Source: Lineus longissimus
Lineage: Eukaryota; Nemertea; Pilidiophora; Heteronemertea; Lineidae
NCBI RefSeq assembly: GCF_910592395.1
Contig: NC_088315.1
Coordinates: forward strand, 10,418,501-10,482,500
Reading direction: 5' to 3'
Length of the DNA: 64,000 nucleotides
How positions within the stretch are numbered: position 1 is the stretch's first letter; each line of letters opens with the position of its first letter. Both the position numbers and the translations under genes were made by a program. Positions 31,861 to 44,072 of this stretch are shown piece by piece. The notes under the pieces were generated by a model. That model saw only the letters and a list, made by a program, of their open reading frames with translations. It made no database searches and was not told the DNA's origin.

Positions 31861-34531
31861 TCAGCGGGTGTTTTTGTAATCTCCAGTTCTGTCTGCAATC
31901 ACTCTACTATTTTGCTTGTTTATATTTAATGCTATGTAAAACTTTTTCCTTGCAGTCCTTGTAGAAGACATGGTAGTGTCGAAAGCTAGACTCAACAAAG
32001 TTCTATGTCGATCTACAAAAAATGGTGTTATTTTCTTTCTGATATTGTTCATCTTGATCGACATCTTCCTATTCTCTAATATAATATAAAGGAAACAAAA
32101 ATGCAAGCCAAAAAAACTTATGAAAATGAGTTTCGTCCATCATTGCTTGGATCTATAGTGCCAGTCAGAAACATTTATATTGGGGTTTCTTGACTAATCA
32201 AGTCATTTCCTTTATTCTAAAACACTCATATTAAACCAGCAACAATGTGAATTTAAATGCTTTTAAGTTTTTGACTGCTTCCGTATGCACCAACCAAAGC
32301 GGTTTCGGTAGCCTAACCATAACGGTTGAATTCAGAACAAAGCTTTGTTGCCACAAAGTGCACTTAATGCACTGTAAAATTGCGGTTCAGTATAAATCTA
32401 GAATTTTTCACTGAGCGCCATGGGTCGTGGTCAACCAAGATAGCCAATCTACAATGGAGTTGGAAGAGCAATCGTTTTAATTCCATCCATTTTGGGTTGC
32501 TATGACAACCAACACTTACCTGAATAACAATTGGATCAGTTATCAGCACCCACTTCAGTCAATATGACGGCAACATCTGCAAAGATTTTTAAAGGCTTAG
32601 GCTGTTTGCTAATAATTTGAAATATGTAATTGAATTTGAAAAAAGAAAATAACCGGTAAAAATTGTCTGATTCACTACAAAAGTACAAGTAGCATGTTAT
32701 TACAGTTACACATATCGACTTGATGTCATTATGAGTTCTCCTCTAGGTACAGTTGTTATGTTTTAGGAAATAAGAGACAATTGTTCTTTGTTATTTCAGG
32801 AGTTGCACATGCACATACTAATGTGGACGAGATAATCATAACCTCATTGGGGGTGGACTTTTTCCTGGCCGATTGGAATTGACCACTCAAAATAACAAAG
32901 AAGCCGGTAAAATGGACTCCATTTTCCGGTGATGTAACAAAGATTGTCCACAGTGCTCCGTCTATAGTTGGAAAAAACAGACAAATTCTGCAAGAGCAAA
33001 TGACAAGCGGAGATGGGGAAAACGAGAAAAAAATGAGAATAGAGTTTAAATTTATATTAAATCATCCAAGTGGGATTCAAACTTTGGTCCTCATCATCAA
33101 TGGCAGGCGTGTGAATCAATAGGCTACAATTTCTTAGATACCGAGGAGGAAAGCAATGTTACATTGAACGAGAGGAGCACATTCCTGACAATATCTTCCA
33201 AGCGCCCCCTTTTACACTATCATGAAACTTAAGTCACGAAATTTGGCCACAGGTTACCCACATTTATACTATAATGAATGCTCCCTATTCCGCTGAAATT
33301 GGAACATAGGCCTAATACAATTTTTTCCAGTAAGCCTTGTCATAGTATTAATAGTGAATCCGGTAAACATACCATGCACATGCACTAAAGAAAGCATGAG
33401 CCGCTACCTTCTCATCTTGAGATACGCCCCTTGACACAAGGACCCAATGTGCCGCGTAGCGGCAAAATAGTGAAGCTTGCGGAACATTTATAGCATGTCA
33501 CCCTGGATCATTATGGACTTATACTTGCGCGATTATGGGGTTGTAACTATTTTGCTGTATATTGTCACGAGGCAAGTAAAGCATGCGACCTAACGCCAAC
33601 CTATTTATCATGTTAAGTGATAATTAGAAGGTATATAGTTCAGGAAATGTTAATAAATAATCATTCCTTTTTCGTCTTTTGAGAGCATTTTAGTTGTAAA
33701 AAGTATATGCCTACGTCACAGAGTCTCAGCAATGGTCATTTTTATCACAGTAGTCTCGCGCAGCCAGACCTTCACTTATTATAAATTTACTGGTCTGGCG
33801 CACGCCAGGCGTTCATTGTAGACCTAGACGTTTTCCAACACAATGTATCTGGGCCGAAGAGACACTGCGCAAGATTACCTCGAGCTGGAGCTAAGAATAG
33901 ATTATGCTAATGAGTATACTTCCACATTGAGTTTTCCCAGAGCAGAATGGTGCATATCGCATCATGCCTAGTCTCTCTTAAAGCACAATCAACAGACACC
34001 ACAATACCCCCTCACACTCAGAAACCACAAACGCCGACCCCTTCCTGCTACCTTAATACTTCTGGTTCCTCTAGTCTATTATTAAGGCCAATCAAAAACC
34101 AGGAGTGTTGCAATTTTTCTGGGACACCCGGTAGCTAGTTGTTCAAAGATGAAAGAATTCGGTAGCTAGCCAAGTTTCAACAATGAACTATAGATAGTTT
34201 TTGAAGCCGATTTTTTGCATCTACGTATATATGTATATATGTATGGTAAGACGGTAGTATGAAGTTAGCGTCTTTATCTTTCCTACACTGATCTTTACCG
34301 GTGTGTTTGATCGCTGCGAAATTTCATGACGCTGGCCTAGTTGATTTAAAATTGGTTCGCGGATGACGCTGTGGGACTTCCGTAAGGGTTTTGGGAGGTG
34401 ACAAATCGGTCCGAGTTCTCAGCCAAGACACTTTCCAATGTTTTCTTTGAGACACACCCTGACATCCAAAGCAATGATCGTGCATCAATCTCAATAGATT
34501 TTTTGGCCTGACAAAGTCCAGCAGTTCGATT
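31861..34531. other. Right part of unit C, no gene seen
   Basis: Collinear in patches with unit A 3,000-7,562: the 61-bp repeat core appears once near 33,080, and the segment around 34,360-34,531 matches 7,400-7,562. Similarity to the other units stops close to 34,531 (CAGTTCGATT), which I take as the right edge of the triplication. Confidence 0.6.
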
Positions 34532-34620
34532 TAATAGTCTAGTTCGATTAGTTCAGTATGAGAGTACACTGTAGTCTACTGTTGTCGTGTTTAGACCTTT
34601 CACCAGTCTCCTTCACCCAG

Positions 34621-35308
34621 TCATCGCAGGAGCGGAGTGTCACGTGGAAAACTGGTGAGTTTGAAACCCTATCCAATGTGTCGATATCATGCCTATGCCT
34701 ATGCCTTAGGGCTATGGCCCAGCCTACCTTACGAAGTCACGATAGGCTGCTCTGCTTCAGGCCTACAGACAATTTTGACTCGATGGGACGAAACTGGCCT
34801 AGGCCGGTAGGCCATGCCCATGTATGTAGGCCTGCATCATGTACATCGCGATGTGCATGCCATAGGCCTACTTGGAATGTAGCAGGCCCTGTTATTTTCA
34901 CTTAATTACTCTCTTTTCAGGTGCACCTGTGGCTCCTGCCAAGTTCTACCTACAAGGGGCGAGTGTGTTTGTTGTCGGCAGGTCGCAGAGTTCGGAGAGA
35001 AGATGGAGGGGCTGGAGTGTTTCACACGCCATGAAGACTTTGCCAACGCCTGCCTGAATAGGACAGTTTTAGAAATTGCCTGGTTGCAGTATCGACAGCA
35101 GTATGGCAAGCAAGCCTACGATGGGCCACTCTTTAAAAAGTTGCGACATGTTGCCTACAGGCAAGTTGTCAGGTGGACCTACGGTTACCTCGGGAAAGAC
35201 ATTCGGGTCGTGATCCCTTCCTGTGTTGTTTGTAACATTCGTGCTGTGTTCCCTGCTCCTGGACTGGAGGAAGATGCCTATTATCAGGGATTTGTTGATG
35301 GACAGTAA
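34621..35308 (+). CDS. P2X7-like cytoplasmic (C-terminal) domain protein, 5'-incomplete, spliced
   Basis: The main exon 34,921-35,308 follows a good acceptor (CTCTTTTCAG at 34,911-34,920). A small upstream exon, probably 34,621-34,654, ends at CTG|GTGAGT; the split codon across the junction makes W, giving WCTCGSC. The domain reads CTCGSC..PT..ECVCCRQ, then a helix-rich part with HVAYRQVVRWTYGYLG and IPSCVVCNIRAVFP, ending at a stop. This matches the cysteine-rich Zn/GTP-associated cytoplasmic domain of vertebrate P2X7 receptors; no channel region is visible. In invertebrate genomes this domain often occurs alone. Stop codon is tail-to-tail with the transposase gene, 394 bp apart. The 5' end is missing or unresolved, and there is no ATG. 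Confidence 0.8.
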
Positions 35309-35702
35309 TGGCAGGATTGTAAAATTTGTGAATTACCATGCAGAATTAATATAAAAGAAAGAATACATAGTATTATGCTAACATTTCTTAGAAACACTTT
35401 ATTTATTCACTTACAATGAATCCAGGTATAAAAAATGGTTTCATCTGACTACACCCCCTTCCCCTCTCAACCCACCCCACCCCAAAATGATGCTATGATA
35501 CATTAGAAACACAAGACTTCGTCCAAGAAGTCCATAGCTCAACCCCTCCCTTCTACACAGTCGGAGCGGAAAAAGTAGCTGGATAATATTTCCAAAAATT
35601 ATGAGGCTGCCGCTTTATGTTGATTAATATGGAGCAGCGAACAACATCCAATGCGCAGGATGATAGGTGGAAGACTGACCACATTAACAGTTTAATGTCC
35701 TG
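35309..35702. other. Spacer between two convergent genes
   Basis: 394 bp between the stop codons of the P2X7-like gene (plus) and the transposase-like gene (minus). It should contain both 3' UTRs. No other signal seen. Confidence 0.6.
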
Positions 35703-37534
35703 TTAATTTTTCTTGAAGCGTTGTGCATGGGCATTTTGCTGCATCTTGATGGCTTCTTCTTTGGGTGGCCTTTCAAACCGTGAACAAAGAGGTGCAGGAG
35801 TGTCTCCCTTGTCAATCGTGTAGTCATGCCCAGTCAAAACCAGCCTCTTGACTTCCTCCTCAAACTTATCAACATAACCTGAAATAAAAGACGATTATGA
35901 ATATAGATATACTGGTAATCCTTTTTTACCACTTCTGTTTCTCCATGCATTAACCATGCAAAAGAAGATCATGTACTACACAGTAAAGGGCATGTTTCAA
36001 TATTATGTTCGCATGACATAGTCGGGCGCAGTGGCACCCATGAATTATCTTGTCATTTAACAAAATACATGTATATTGACTGAACTGAAACTACTTGCCA
36101 AATGTCGGTGCCCCTGATCTTGACGTCACAATATGATTTCCATATCGGTTCTTTGGATGACGAACAGAAAACCGAAGTTGGCCATCCTTATTCTGGTGCT
36201 GCTTCCTCCCAGCATTCTCATTGAAATGCAACGCAGCAATCTCTAGCCTGGAAATAAACACAGTAAACTAATTTAACTCTATGGAAATGGATATTCTACA
36301 GCTCATGATCATTCAAAATGTGCCTTCCTTCACCAGCATGGTGAAGTTTTGGTGTTATGTCGTCATGCTGTAATGAACAGCGTTGATACAATTATCATCG
36401 TACCTGCTTTTCATCCCATTGTATCCGAAATGGTACATCTTTGGGGCGAAGTGTAGAAGGCTGCTATGGTATCCCTCCAAACCAGATGTCTGGCCATCCG
36501 AGCTGAGCTTTGAGATTGAATGTAGAAGGTTCTTGTTGAGAAGCAGAGCACACACCTTGTCGTATTCTTCTGTTCCTAGAAGACAAAAACCGTAGAGGAG
36601 TACCAAAGTAACTTCCGATTGATTGAACAATTCAAACAGTGTTTTCATACACAAATAAGTTTGGAAACACAATTTCTAGCTTAATTCCATGAATACAGCA
36701 ACCATTATTGGGGTAAAGGGTAAGGGCATGCACATACTCACCTTTCTTAAACCACTGCCTTCGAATACGACTGTGGATACACTTGGGGAACAGTTCGTTT
36801 TCTTCGTGCGTGTGGACGCCGGCTATATGGTTCACTATTGATCTCCACTTGGCCAAGATCAATGATTGGTCGTTATTGCTGGTCATGGCACACCAGTACA
36901 AGTGATTGATAATACTTTTCAGCCATTTGTTGACCAGCTGAAACCGCCTGTTCATGGTTATGGGCTTGAGTCTTTTCCTCAGTCCTGGAAGTATAGTATT
37001 GTATAATGTGAACTTTCCTAGATGACAGACAGGAGTGTCGTATGGTTTAACTAAATGAACTAGACACAATTTTGCGATAGAGATAACTTCTATAGTGCGT
37101 CCGGAAAAAAAACCCCAAATACTTCATCATTTTTCTGTGGGTAGTTTTTTTCCGCACGCACTGTATACTATAAAATTCATAAGTTAATCGAAGTTACCTG
37201 AAAGTAAAGGTTGACGACTGGAATCTTGTTGATCATTTCTTAATGCCACATCCAAAAGAGTTAACATGAGAACCGACGGAATTGGGAAATGAGAAACAAG
37301 ATTATATTTGTTGAGACAAAAAGGCAGTGTGTGCAAATCACAGCACTGATAGTGGTACTCACCTTTAGCAACATGCCACACATCAAAATAATGCCTTATG
37401 GTGTCCGATTGTTCCTCTCTCAACCACTTCTCCACTGATTTGTGGCCATCAGTTGTTAATTCTATCTTAACATGTGGGGCGTATGCTTTCACTTCATCGA
37501 CACATCGGGACAGACCCTCCAGCTCCAACCCGCC
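35703..37534 (-). CDS. Kolobok-like transposase, C-terminal five exons, 5'-truncated
   Basis: Five exons on the minus strand join with consistent phases: about 37,534-37,363, 36,984-36,742, 36,575-36,404, 36,247-36,099 and 35,878-35,703 (stop). Introns are GT-AG except the fourth, which starts GCAAGT (GC-AG). Motifs in order: ELTTDGHKSVEKWLRE and HYFDVWHVAKG; INHLYWC, AKWRSIVNHI and ELFPKC; QTSGLEGYHS and HFAPKMYHFGYNGM; IAALHFNENAGR. This series is typical of a transposase-derived family, often THAP-containing, that I place near Kolobok from memory. An in-frame TGA lies just upstream of 37,534, and the N-terminal half is absent. Intact splice sites argue against great age. It is convergent with the P2X7-like gene, possibly as one two-gene element. 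Confidence 0.75.
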
Positions 37535-37933
37535 TCAAGTGACTCGAGACTGCAGTGCTAACGCGCCTCGGGTCAGGTCACTTGGAGACGGTTCTGATTT
37601 CGTTCTACACGGTAAAAATTATCCTGACCCGCCTCGAGCTGGCTCGAAGCCGGTGTAACATCTGTGGTTGTTCCCCATGTGTCAGTGTTTCCAAACAATA
37701 GGCAGCTAGAGAGACCACGACTTTTCAATAGGGGGGATACACAGAAAAACTTGTCAATCTATTTTTGAGCGTTCCCAAACAATGAGGGGAAACACTCAAA
37801 AACATTACACCGGTTCCAACTGTCCTCGTGTAGAAAGGCCTAGTGTCAGTTTATAGCTTTGTTTGATTGATCTCGATTTTGTGTCTAATACATTGATTAT
37901 TTACTCGCAATGGCTACTCGTGGAGCAGAAGTT
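37535..37933. other. Repeat-like sequence with CCTCGAGCTGGCTCGAAG words
   Basis: This stretch and 40,400-40,620 share themes such as CTCGA(G)..GGCT..CTTGA and (TTC)TACAC, as if both were ends of one element split by the module array. Boundaries are uncertain. No gene. Confidence 0.35.
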
Positions 37934-37937
37934 AGCC

Positions 37938-40369
37938 GAGACAAGACCACTAATGAATATTCATAGGTTGGAGGGTCCAGGCCTATCTATTAGACGAGTG
38001 CATGTTTTTTACTCTCAAGTACATATTTGGAGAGGTATTGAAAAAATATTTGTTGTGGCAAGTCTACAGATGTAAAGAAATTATTTGATGAAAAAATTAA
38101 TTTCGAATTTTGCTAATTTGGTAATAGGGGGCGTGTTTTGAGTTTTTTCTGCCAGTTGGCTGAAAAGAGTGGAAATATCAAAGTCTGTCTAATTTGTCGA
38201 TTAAAAAAAAATTTCCGTGGTCAATCACCATTTTATTTTTCACCATTTACTTGCCCGACTGTCCGGAATAACATAATCTAAATTTCAGATTCACAACACC
38301 ACGCGTTCTTTGATGCGTCGCGGTCAAACATTGACAATTTAACTGCTAAAAGGCTTAAAAAATCAATTGTGGTCTTGTCTCTATTTACACTACATTTTGG
38401 GTCAACATAGTGAAAAATTTGAATGTGCTCAAATCACTCTAATTCATTTAGAATATTGTATTGCTGATGATTTAAGGTCAAAACAAGCTAAAATAATGAG
38501 AAAAAAACTTAATTTGACCCAAATAAGAGTCAACCTAACCCCGGTCTAAGTTCGGTTTCATTTTTACAAGTCTTGTTGTGTTGCCATTCATTTTGTAATT
38601 TCTTTGAAACTACTTAGGCCTTGATTCTGAAAGTTGTTCCCTAAGTAGCAAAGATATTCCTAAATCACATCCTAAAGTTTCAGCTCCATAGCTTGCTTAT
38701 TCTGGCCAGGGCAGGTCTTTGAATTTGGTGCTGTTGGGTGCAAAATCATGACTTTTTGTCGATTTTGTCCTCTTTCGTCGCTTTGGCACAGTTGTACCAC
38801 TCTTTGAAATGTCTCTCATTTCTCCAAAAATGTCCAGATATGACTTTCCTTTGTTGGAGAGTTGTGGGATGTCATGTACATTAGTTTGAGAAAAAATCTC
38901 AAAATGTTAACCCCTGAAATGTACCTTCATTGAGACAAGACCACTAATGAATATTCATAGGTTGGAGGGTCCAGGCCTATCTATTAGACGAGTGCATGTT
39001 TTTTACTCTCAAGTACATATTTGGAGAGGTATTGAAAAAATATTTGTTGTGGCAAGTCTACAGATGTAAAGAAATTATTTGATGAAAAAATTAATTTCGA
39101 ATTTTGCTAATTTGGTAATAGGGGGCGTGTTTTGAGTTTTTTCTGCCAGTTGGCTGAAAAGAGTGGAAATATCAAAGTCTGTCTAATTTGTCGATTAAAA
39201 AAAAATTTCCGTGGTCAATCACCATTTTATTTTTCACCATTTACTTGCCCGACTGTCCGGAATAACATAATCTAAATTTCAGATTCACAACACCACGCGT
39301 TCTTTGATGCGTCGCGGTCAAACATTGACAATTTAACTGCTAAAAGGCTTAAAAAATCAATTGTGGTCTTGTCTCTATTTACACTACATTTTGGGTCAAC
39401 ATAGTGAAAAATTTGAATGTGCTCAAATCACTCTAATTCATTTAGAATATTGTATTGCTGATGATTTAAGGTCAAAACAAGCTAAAATAATGAGAAAAAA
39501 ACTTAATTTGACCCAAATAAGAGTCAACCTAACCCCGGTCTAAGTTCGGTTTCATTTTTACAAGTCTTGTTGTGTTGCCATTCATTTTGTAATTTCTTTG
39601 AAACTACTTAGGCCTTGATTCTGAAAGTTGTTCCCTAAGTAGCAAAGATATTCCTAAATCACATCCTAAAGTTTCAGCTCCATAGCTTGCTTATTCTGGC
39701 CAGGGCAGGTCTTTGAATTTGGTGCTGTTGGGTGCAAAATCATGACTTTTTGTCGATTTTGTCCTCTTTCGTCGCTTTGGCACAGTTGTACCACTCTTTG
39801 AAATGTCTCTCATTTCTCCAAAAATGTCCAGATATGACTTTCCTTTGTTGGAGAGTTGTGGGATGTCATGTACATTAGTTTGAGAAAAAATCTCAAAATG
39901 TTAACCCCTGAAATGTACCTTCATTGAGACAAGACCACTAATGAATATTCATAGGTTGGAGGGTCCAGGCCTATCTATTAGACGAGTGCATGTTTTTTAC
40001 TCTCAAGTACATATTTGGAGAGGTATTGAAAAAATATTTGTTGTGGCAAGTCTACAGATGTAAAGAAATTATTTGATGAAAAAATTAATTTCGAATTTTG
40101 CTAATTTGGTAATAGGGGGCGTGTTTTGAGTTTTTTCTGCCAGTTGGCTGAAAAGAGTGGAAATATCAAAGTCTGTCTAATTTGTCGATTAAAAAAAAAT
40201 TTCCGTGGTCAATCACCATTTTATTTTTCACCATTTACTTGCCCGACTGTCCGGAATAACATAATCTAAATTTCAGATTCACAACACCACGCGTTCTTTG
40301 ATGCGTCGCGGTCAAACATTGACAATTTAACTGCTAAAAGGCTTAAAAAATCAATTGTGGTCTTGTCTC
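37938..40369. mobile_element. Triple-module derivative of the GAGACAAG transposon family
   Basis: Three 444-bp modules (37,938-38,381; 38,932-39,375; 39,926-40,369) appear identical by eye. They alternate with two identical-looking 550-bp spacers (38,382-38,931 and 39,376-39,925), giving a 994-bp period. Each module starts GAGACAAGACCAC and ends GTGGTCTTGTCTC. AGCC flanks the whole array (37,934-37,937 and 40,370-40,373), so it entered, or was bounded, as one unit. Spacers begin TATTTA..TTTTGGGT and end CTTCATT, as does the interior of the 5.46-kb copy, but are otherwise unrelated and non-coding. Confidence 0.93.
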
Positions 40370-40373
40370 AGCC

Positions 40374-41659
40374 GAGTGTTCAGTACCAAAACGTACCAAA
40401 ACGCAACTTTCAAACCTCCACCGAAAAAAGAGTCACATGCGCCACCAAGCGACGGGTGAGTGGTTTAAGTGGCCTGAACTGAACTTGAGTCGGCGACTTG
40501 ATCCGTCTCCGTGTAGATAGCGCAAAGCCTGCAGTTACAGGTGATCCGGCTTCAAGTGGCTCGAGGTGAGGAGGGCTAAAACCGTCCTCGTGTAAAAGCA
40601 ACTATCGTTCTACACAGACCATGACTTACAAAACGTACGTAACGTAACAGTATTTATTTGTCTGACCCTTTTCAGTTTACACTGTCTTCAGGTATCTTCA
40701 CGATAGTACATGTCGAAAATAAGGAAATGATGCAGTAGATAACAAGTTAACGTTGACAAGTTCAGTTAGTACAGGTGATATTTACAAGTTATTAGTTATC
40801 AGTTGAGTCTCAGATAGTGGCACATTGAACCAAACATAACATTACATAACGAAAGACAATGATGGACAGAATATACAGGACAACTACAGACACAATGGCT
40901 GGAACATGGATCCTGGAGAATATTTACATGGCCATATATAAATGGTCCATGTATCTCAAAACTTTATTAATTGGCGTGTGGTGTAGAGGATTGCGTTTTG
41001 AGAGAGTTTTTTAATGCTTATATAAGGGGCACGATTGTCCTTGGTGATGTAGTCTTTTATAAGTTAGTAAATCCTTTGTTCTGGTGAAATGCCCCCTGGA
41101 AAAGTGTCCTTTCCGATTTGCAGGGGGACGGATGAAAGATGTACTACACAGACCAATGACTTACAAAACCTTCGAAAAACTTTTAAAGCGCATGTTAGAG
41201 TCCTTTGTCCTTGGGACACTGACTACATTCTTGGACATTTCAAACAGTCACACCCGACCGCGGCTTAAGGCCGGGTGCGATAGAAAGAGTGATGTGTATA
41301 GCATATCTCGATAGGCTAGCCATACAGCGGCAAAAATTTACTGAATAATCATATATCTAGTGCGCCACTTCTGGTCACTACAGTTCGCTCCTGAGGGCAG
41401 GACTGGCGTATCGAGAGCCGAGAACGGGTTTTTAGGCATAGATTGTGACTTTTCCATCACCACACACATACCGCTTACGATTTAAAGGGGGCTTCGTTAT
41501 CACCAAGTATACATCTAATTTTTGTCTTGGGGGCTTCTTCTGGAAGGATGCAAGATTAACAAGCTCAATGAGGTTTAAGATTGATCTTTTGAAAGATGTA
41601 GGGTAGTCCTCATAAGGACCGTTGCACTGACTACTGACGTAGGCAGGATGAACCAGAAT
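40374..41659. other. Intergenic, repeat-like, no gene seen
   Basis: Two loose copies of a TACTACACAGACCAATGACT type word occur at about 40,610 and 41,137. About 85 bp around 41,380-41,445 is repeated inverted at 43,073-43,150. No coding signal. Confidence 0.5.
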
Positions 41660-41798
41660 CGGTTTACTTCTTGAAAGGTTTTTTTCTTAGCTGCTTTTGG
41701 TTAAGCGGCTTTCTTGGCTGGTTTGACGACCTTCTTGGCTTTTGCAGGACACTTATTCGTCTTCTTGACACTTTTCTTTGGCTTTTCAGCAGATTTTT
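41660..41798 (-). pseudogene. Histone H1 C-terminal tail fragment
   Basis: Minus strand encodes a Lys/Ala/Pro-rich stretch (KSAEKPKKSVKK, KAKKVVKPAKKAA), then TAA at 41,701-41,703 where a Lys would be expected, followed by PKAAKKK. This is the composition and spacing of an H1 tail. No globular domain or start lies upstream. A processed or relict fragment, broken by the stop. Confidence 0.7.
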
Positions 41799-42302
41799 AC
41801 ACATAGCACATAATTACAAAACACAGTAGAGTTTACATGATGTTTGTAGTTATCATATATTTGATCCCCAGATGACGAAGTTACAATAAAGATTACCAGA
41901 TGACGGGGCGCCGAGGCCCGATATATCAAAGAAATTCTAATAAGTTGTGGGCCGTAAAACCCTGCTACATAGTCTATTTATAGGCGCAAGAGTTCTACCG
42001 ATAGGAGTCAAATATAAGCAATGTAACATCCTGAGTGGCATCTTATTTTTCAGTTTCGTACCGAATTTACTAACATATGGACACACATTATGTAAACTAT
42101 TCCTTATCCGATCCGTGCTTTATTCCGCTGCTATCAGCCTACATCGATGATCGGCTCCAACTACATGTATACCGAACTCACTCTCTGCTAATACCAGGCG
42201 GCAGGAGCTCCCGGTGCCCACGAAAATGAGCGGAAAATACAATACACTTATATTTCTCCTGGAGTTAATGAGAGCACGAATGCTCGGGGCACGCCTATCG
42301 CT

Positions 42303-42545
42303 ATTGATTTCTCACAATATCTGCATTGGAATGGTTTTTCTCCTGTGTGAATACGTTCATGCTTCAATAAAGTTGCCTTCTCTGAAAATGATTTCTCACA
42401 ATATTTGCATTGGAATGGTTTTTCTCCTGTGTGAATGCAAATATATTCAGCAAGAGCCTGCTGTTACAGTGAGAAAAATGATTTTTCACACTGTGTACAT
42501 CTGCATGGATTTTCTCCTGTGGGAATACGTTACATGAGACATTAC
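42303..42545 (-). pseudogene. Zinc-finger gene fragment (about 2.5 fingers)
   Basis: On the minus strand one complete finger of the local family ([20 protein letters not shown]) is followed by the start of another (QCRYCEKS). It is preceded by a degenerate finger with an in-frame stop (FFSL-stop-QQAL). It belongs to the same family as the three tandem genes but lies 12 kb from unit C, in unrelated sequence. Confidence 0.8.
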
Positions 42546-42660
42546 AAAAGAAGCCCCAATACAAAAAATAGATGTACACTTTGAGATAGTGAAGCTCATT
42601 TTTAAAATCGCGATCGGTATCAAATTCGCACAGTGCCGAAATTAAAATTCAATTTCAGAC

Positions 42661-43892
42661 ACTGGAATTGGTAAAATTCCGCCATCTTGGATATCGGCAT
42701 CCTGAGATTCAGGTGTTTTCAACACTGCGTCACCACCACTTCAAACTCCAAAGTCTTATCCAGGCCTAGTAAGTGCCACCTTCTTTCATAAAATGGCTTG
42801 TTTTATAAATAAATAACAAAATATGATCTTTGTAAATAAAACCCGAGATGTTCTGGTGTGTTTTTACGTGAATTTATTGCAAACTATCAATGCAGCGTAG
42901 TGCAGCCATCGTGTTCTCGGGCGTAGTGGTGATGCGATAGCCTCTTTGCAATTGTAAAGATTCTTTACATTTCCACATGCGCGGTACTGCTTTTCAAGAT
43001 GGTGGCAATTTAGCAGTGCTAGAGCCGTTGTTTAGGAACGACATCAGCGCCTCTAGTGTCAAGATTGGATCGGTATGTATGTCACAATCTATACTTAAAA
43101 CCCGTCCTCGGATCTCGATACGCCAGTCCTGCCCTCGGGAACAAACTGTGGCGACCCGGTGTAATGTTTTTGAGTGTTATTCACAATGTGATCTTATTTC
43201 TGTTCCTGAAAAGTTGTTTTCAGTGTATTTTCTCCTTGAAATCGATCACTTCAGGTACTATTACTGTGCATACCTAGCTAAATTAGTGTCTAGTTTCGTC
43301 TCTGATGACATTTATTTCGTAAAAATCGCTGTTTTTTCTAAAAAGGTGTTTTTGTGGTCATTTTGGCTGTTTATTTCGAGGGTACGGTAGGAGGTCATCG
43401 TTCACTCGATAACTCTTTTCAAAATGAAATAAAAGCGTTTTAAGATACATGATATGAATTGATATTAATATTCGTTAAGTGGGATTGTCGGTGGACGTTC
43501 ATTGTTGAACAGTTGTGCTGGAATTACGAAAATATATCGATATCGTTGAGAGTTCATTCATTAGGGGCCTGCTCTCAATTTTCCTTACAACGCCTCTAGC
43601 ACTGGGCAATTGCCACCATCTTGAAAAGCAGTGCCGCGGATGGCTATCGCATCGCCACTACGCATGAGAACACGATGGCTGCCCTGCGCTGCATTGATAG
43701 TTCGTAATAAATTCACATAAAAACACACCAGAAGATCTCCGATTTTATTTACAAAGATCATATTTTGTTATTTATTGATAAAACAAGCCATTTTACCACA
43801 GCAGGTGACACATATTAGGCCTGAATAAGACTTTAGAATTTGAAGTGGTGGTGACGATGCCGATATCCAAGATGGCGGAATTATACCAGTGG
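42661..43892. mobile_element. 1.2-kb palindromic (foldback) element
   Basis: Left arm (about 42,661-43,035) and right arm (about 43,585-43,892) are inverted copies, both including AATTCCGCCATCTTGG, GATCTTTGTAAATAAA and AAGATGGTGGCAATT. The centre holds words also found elsewhere in the window: CAGCGCCTCTAGTGTCAAG near 5,680, and ATCTCGATACGCCAGTCCTG near 41,390. TSD not clear. Non-coding. Confidence 0.75.
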
Positions 43893-44072
43893 TCAAATCT
43901 CATCTATTTTGGGTAATTGCATCATTATTTCTTTTTGTGATTGGTGATTTGTAAAATTGAGAATGATTGAAAAATCAGTATTTTTTCACCTAAAGGCATG
44001 AGTGAACATTTGATAAGTTTATTGTGATTTAATTGGTAATTTGGTCGACATTTTGACAATTATATTTAGCAA

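Noticed and set aside
38367-38549. Identical 60-codon frames at 38,367 and 39,361
   Set aside because: They are the same transposon spacer repeated with the 994-bp unit. No family similarity, and no equivalent in the coding 5.46-kb copy.
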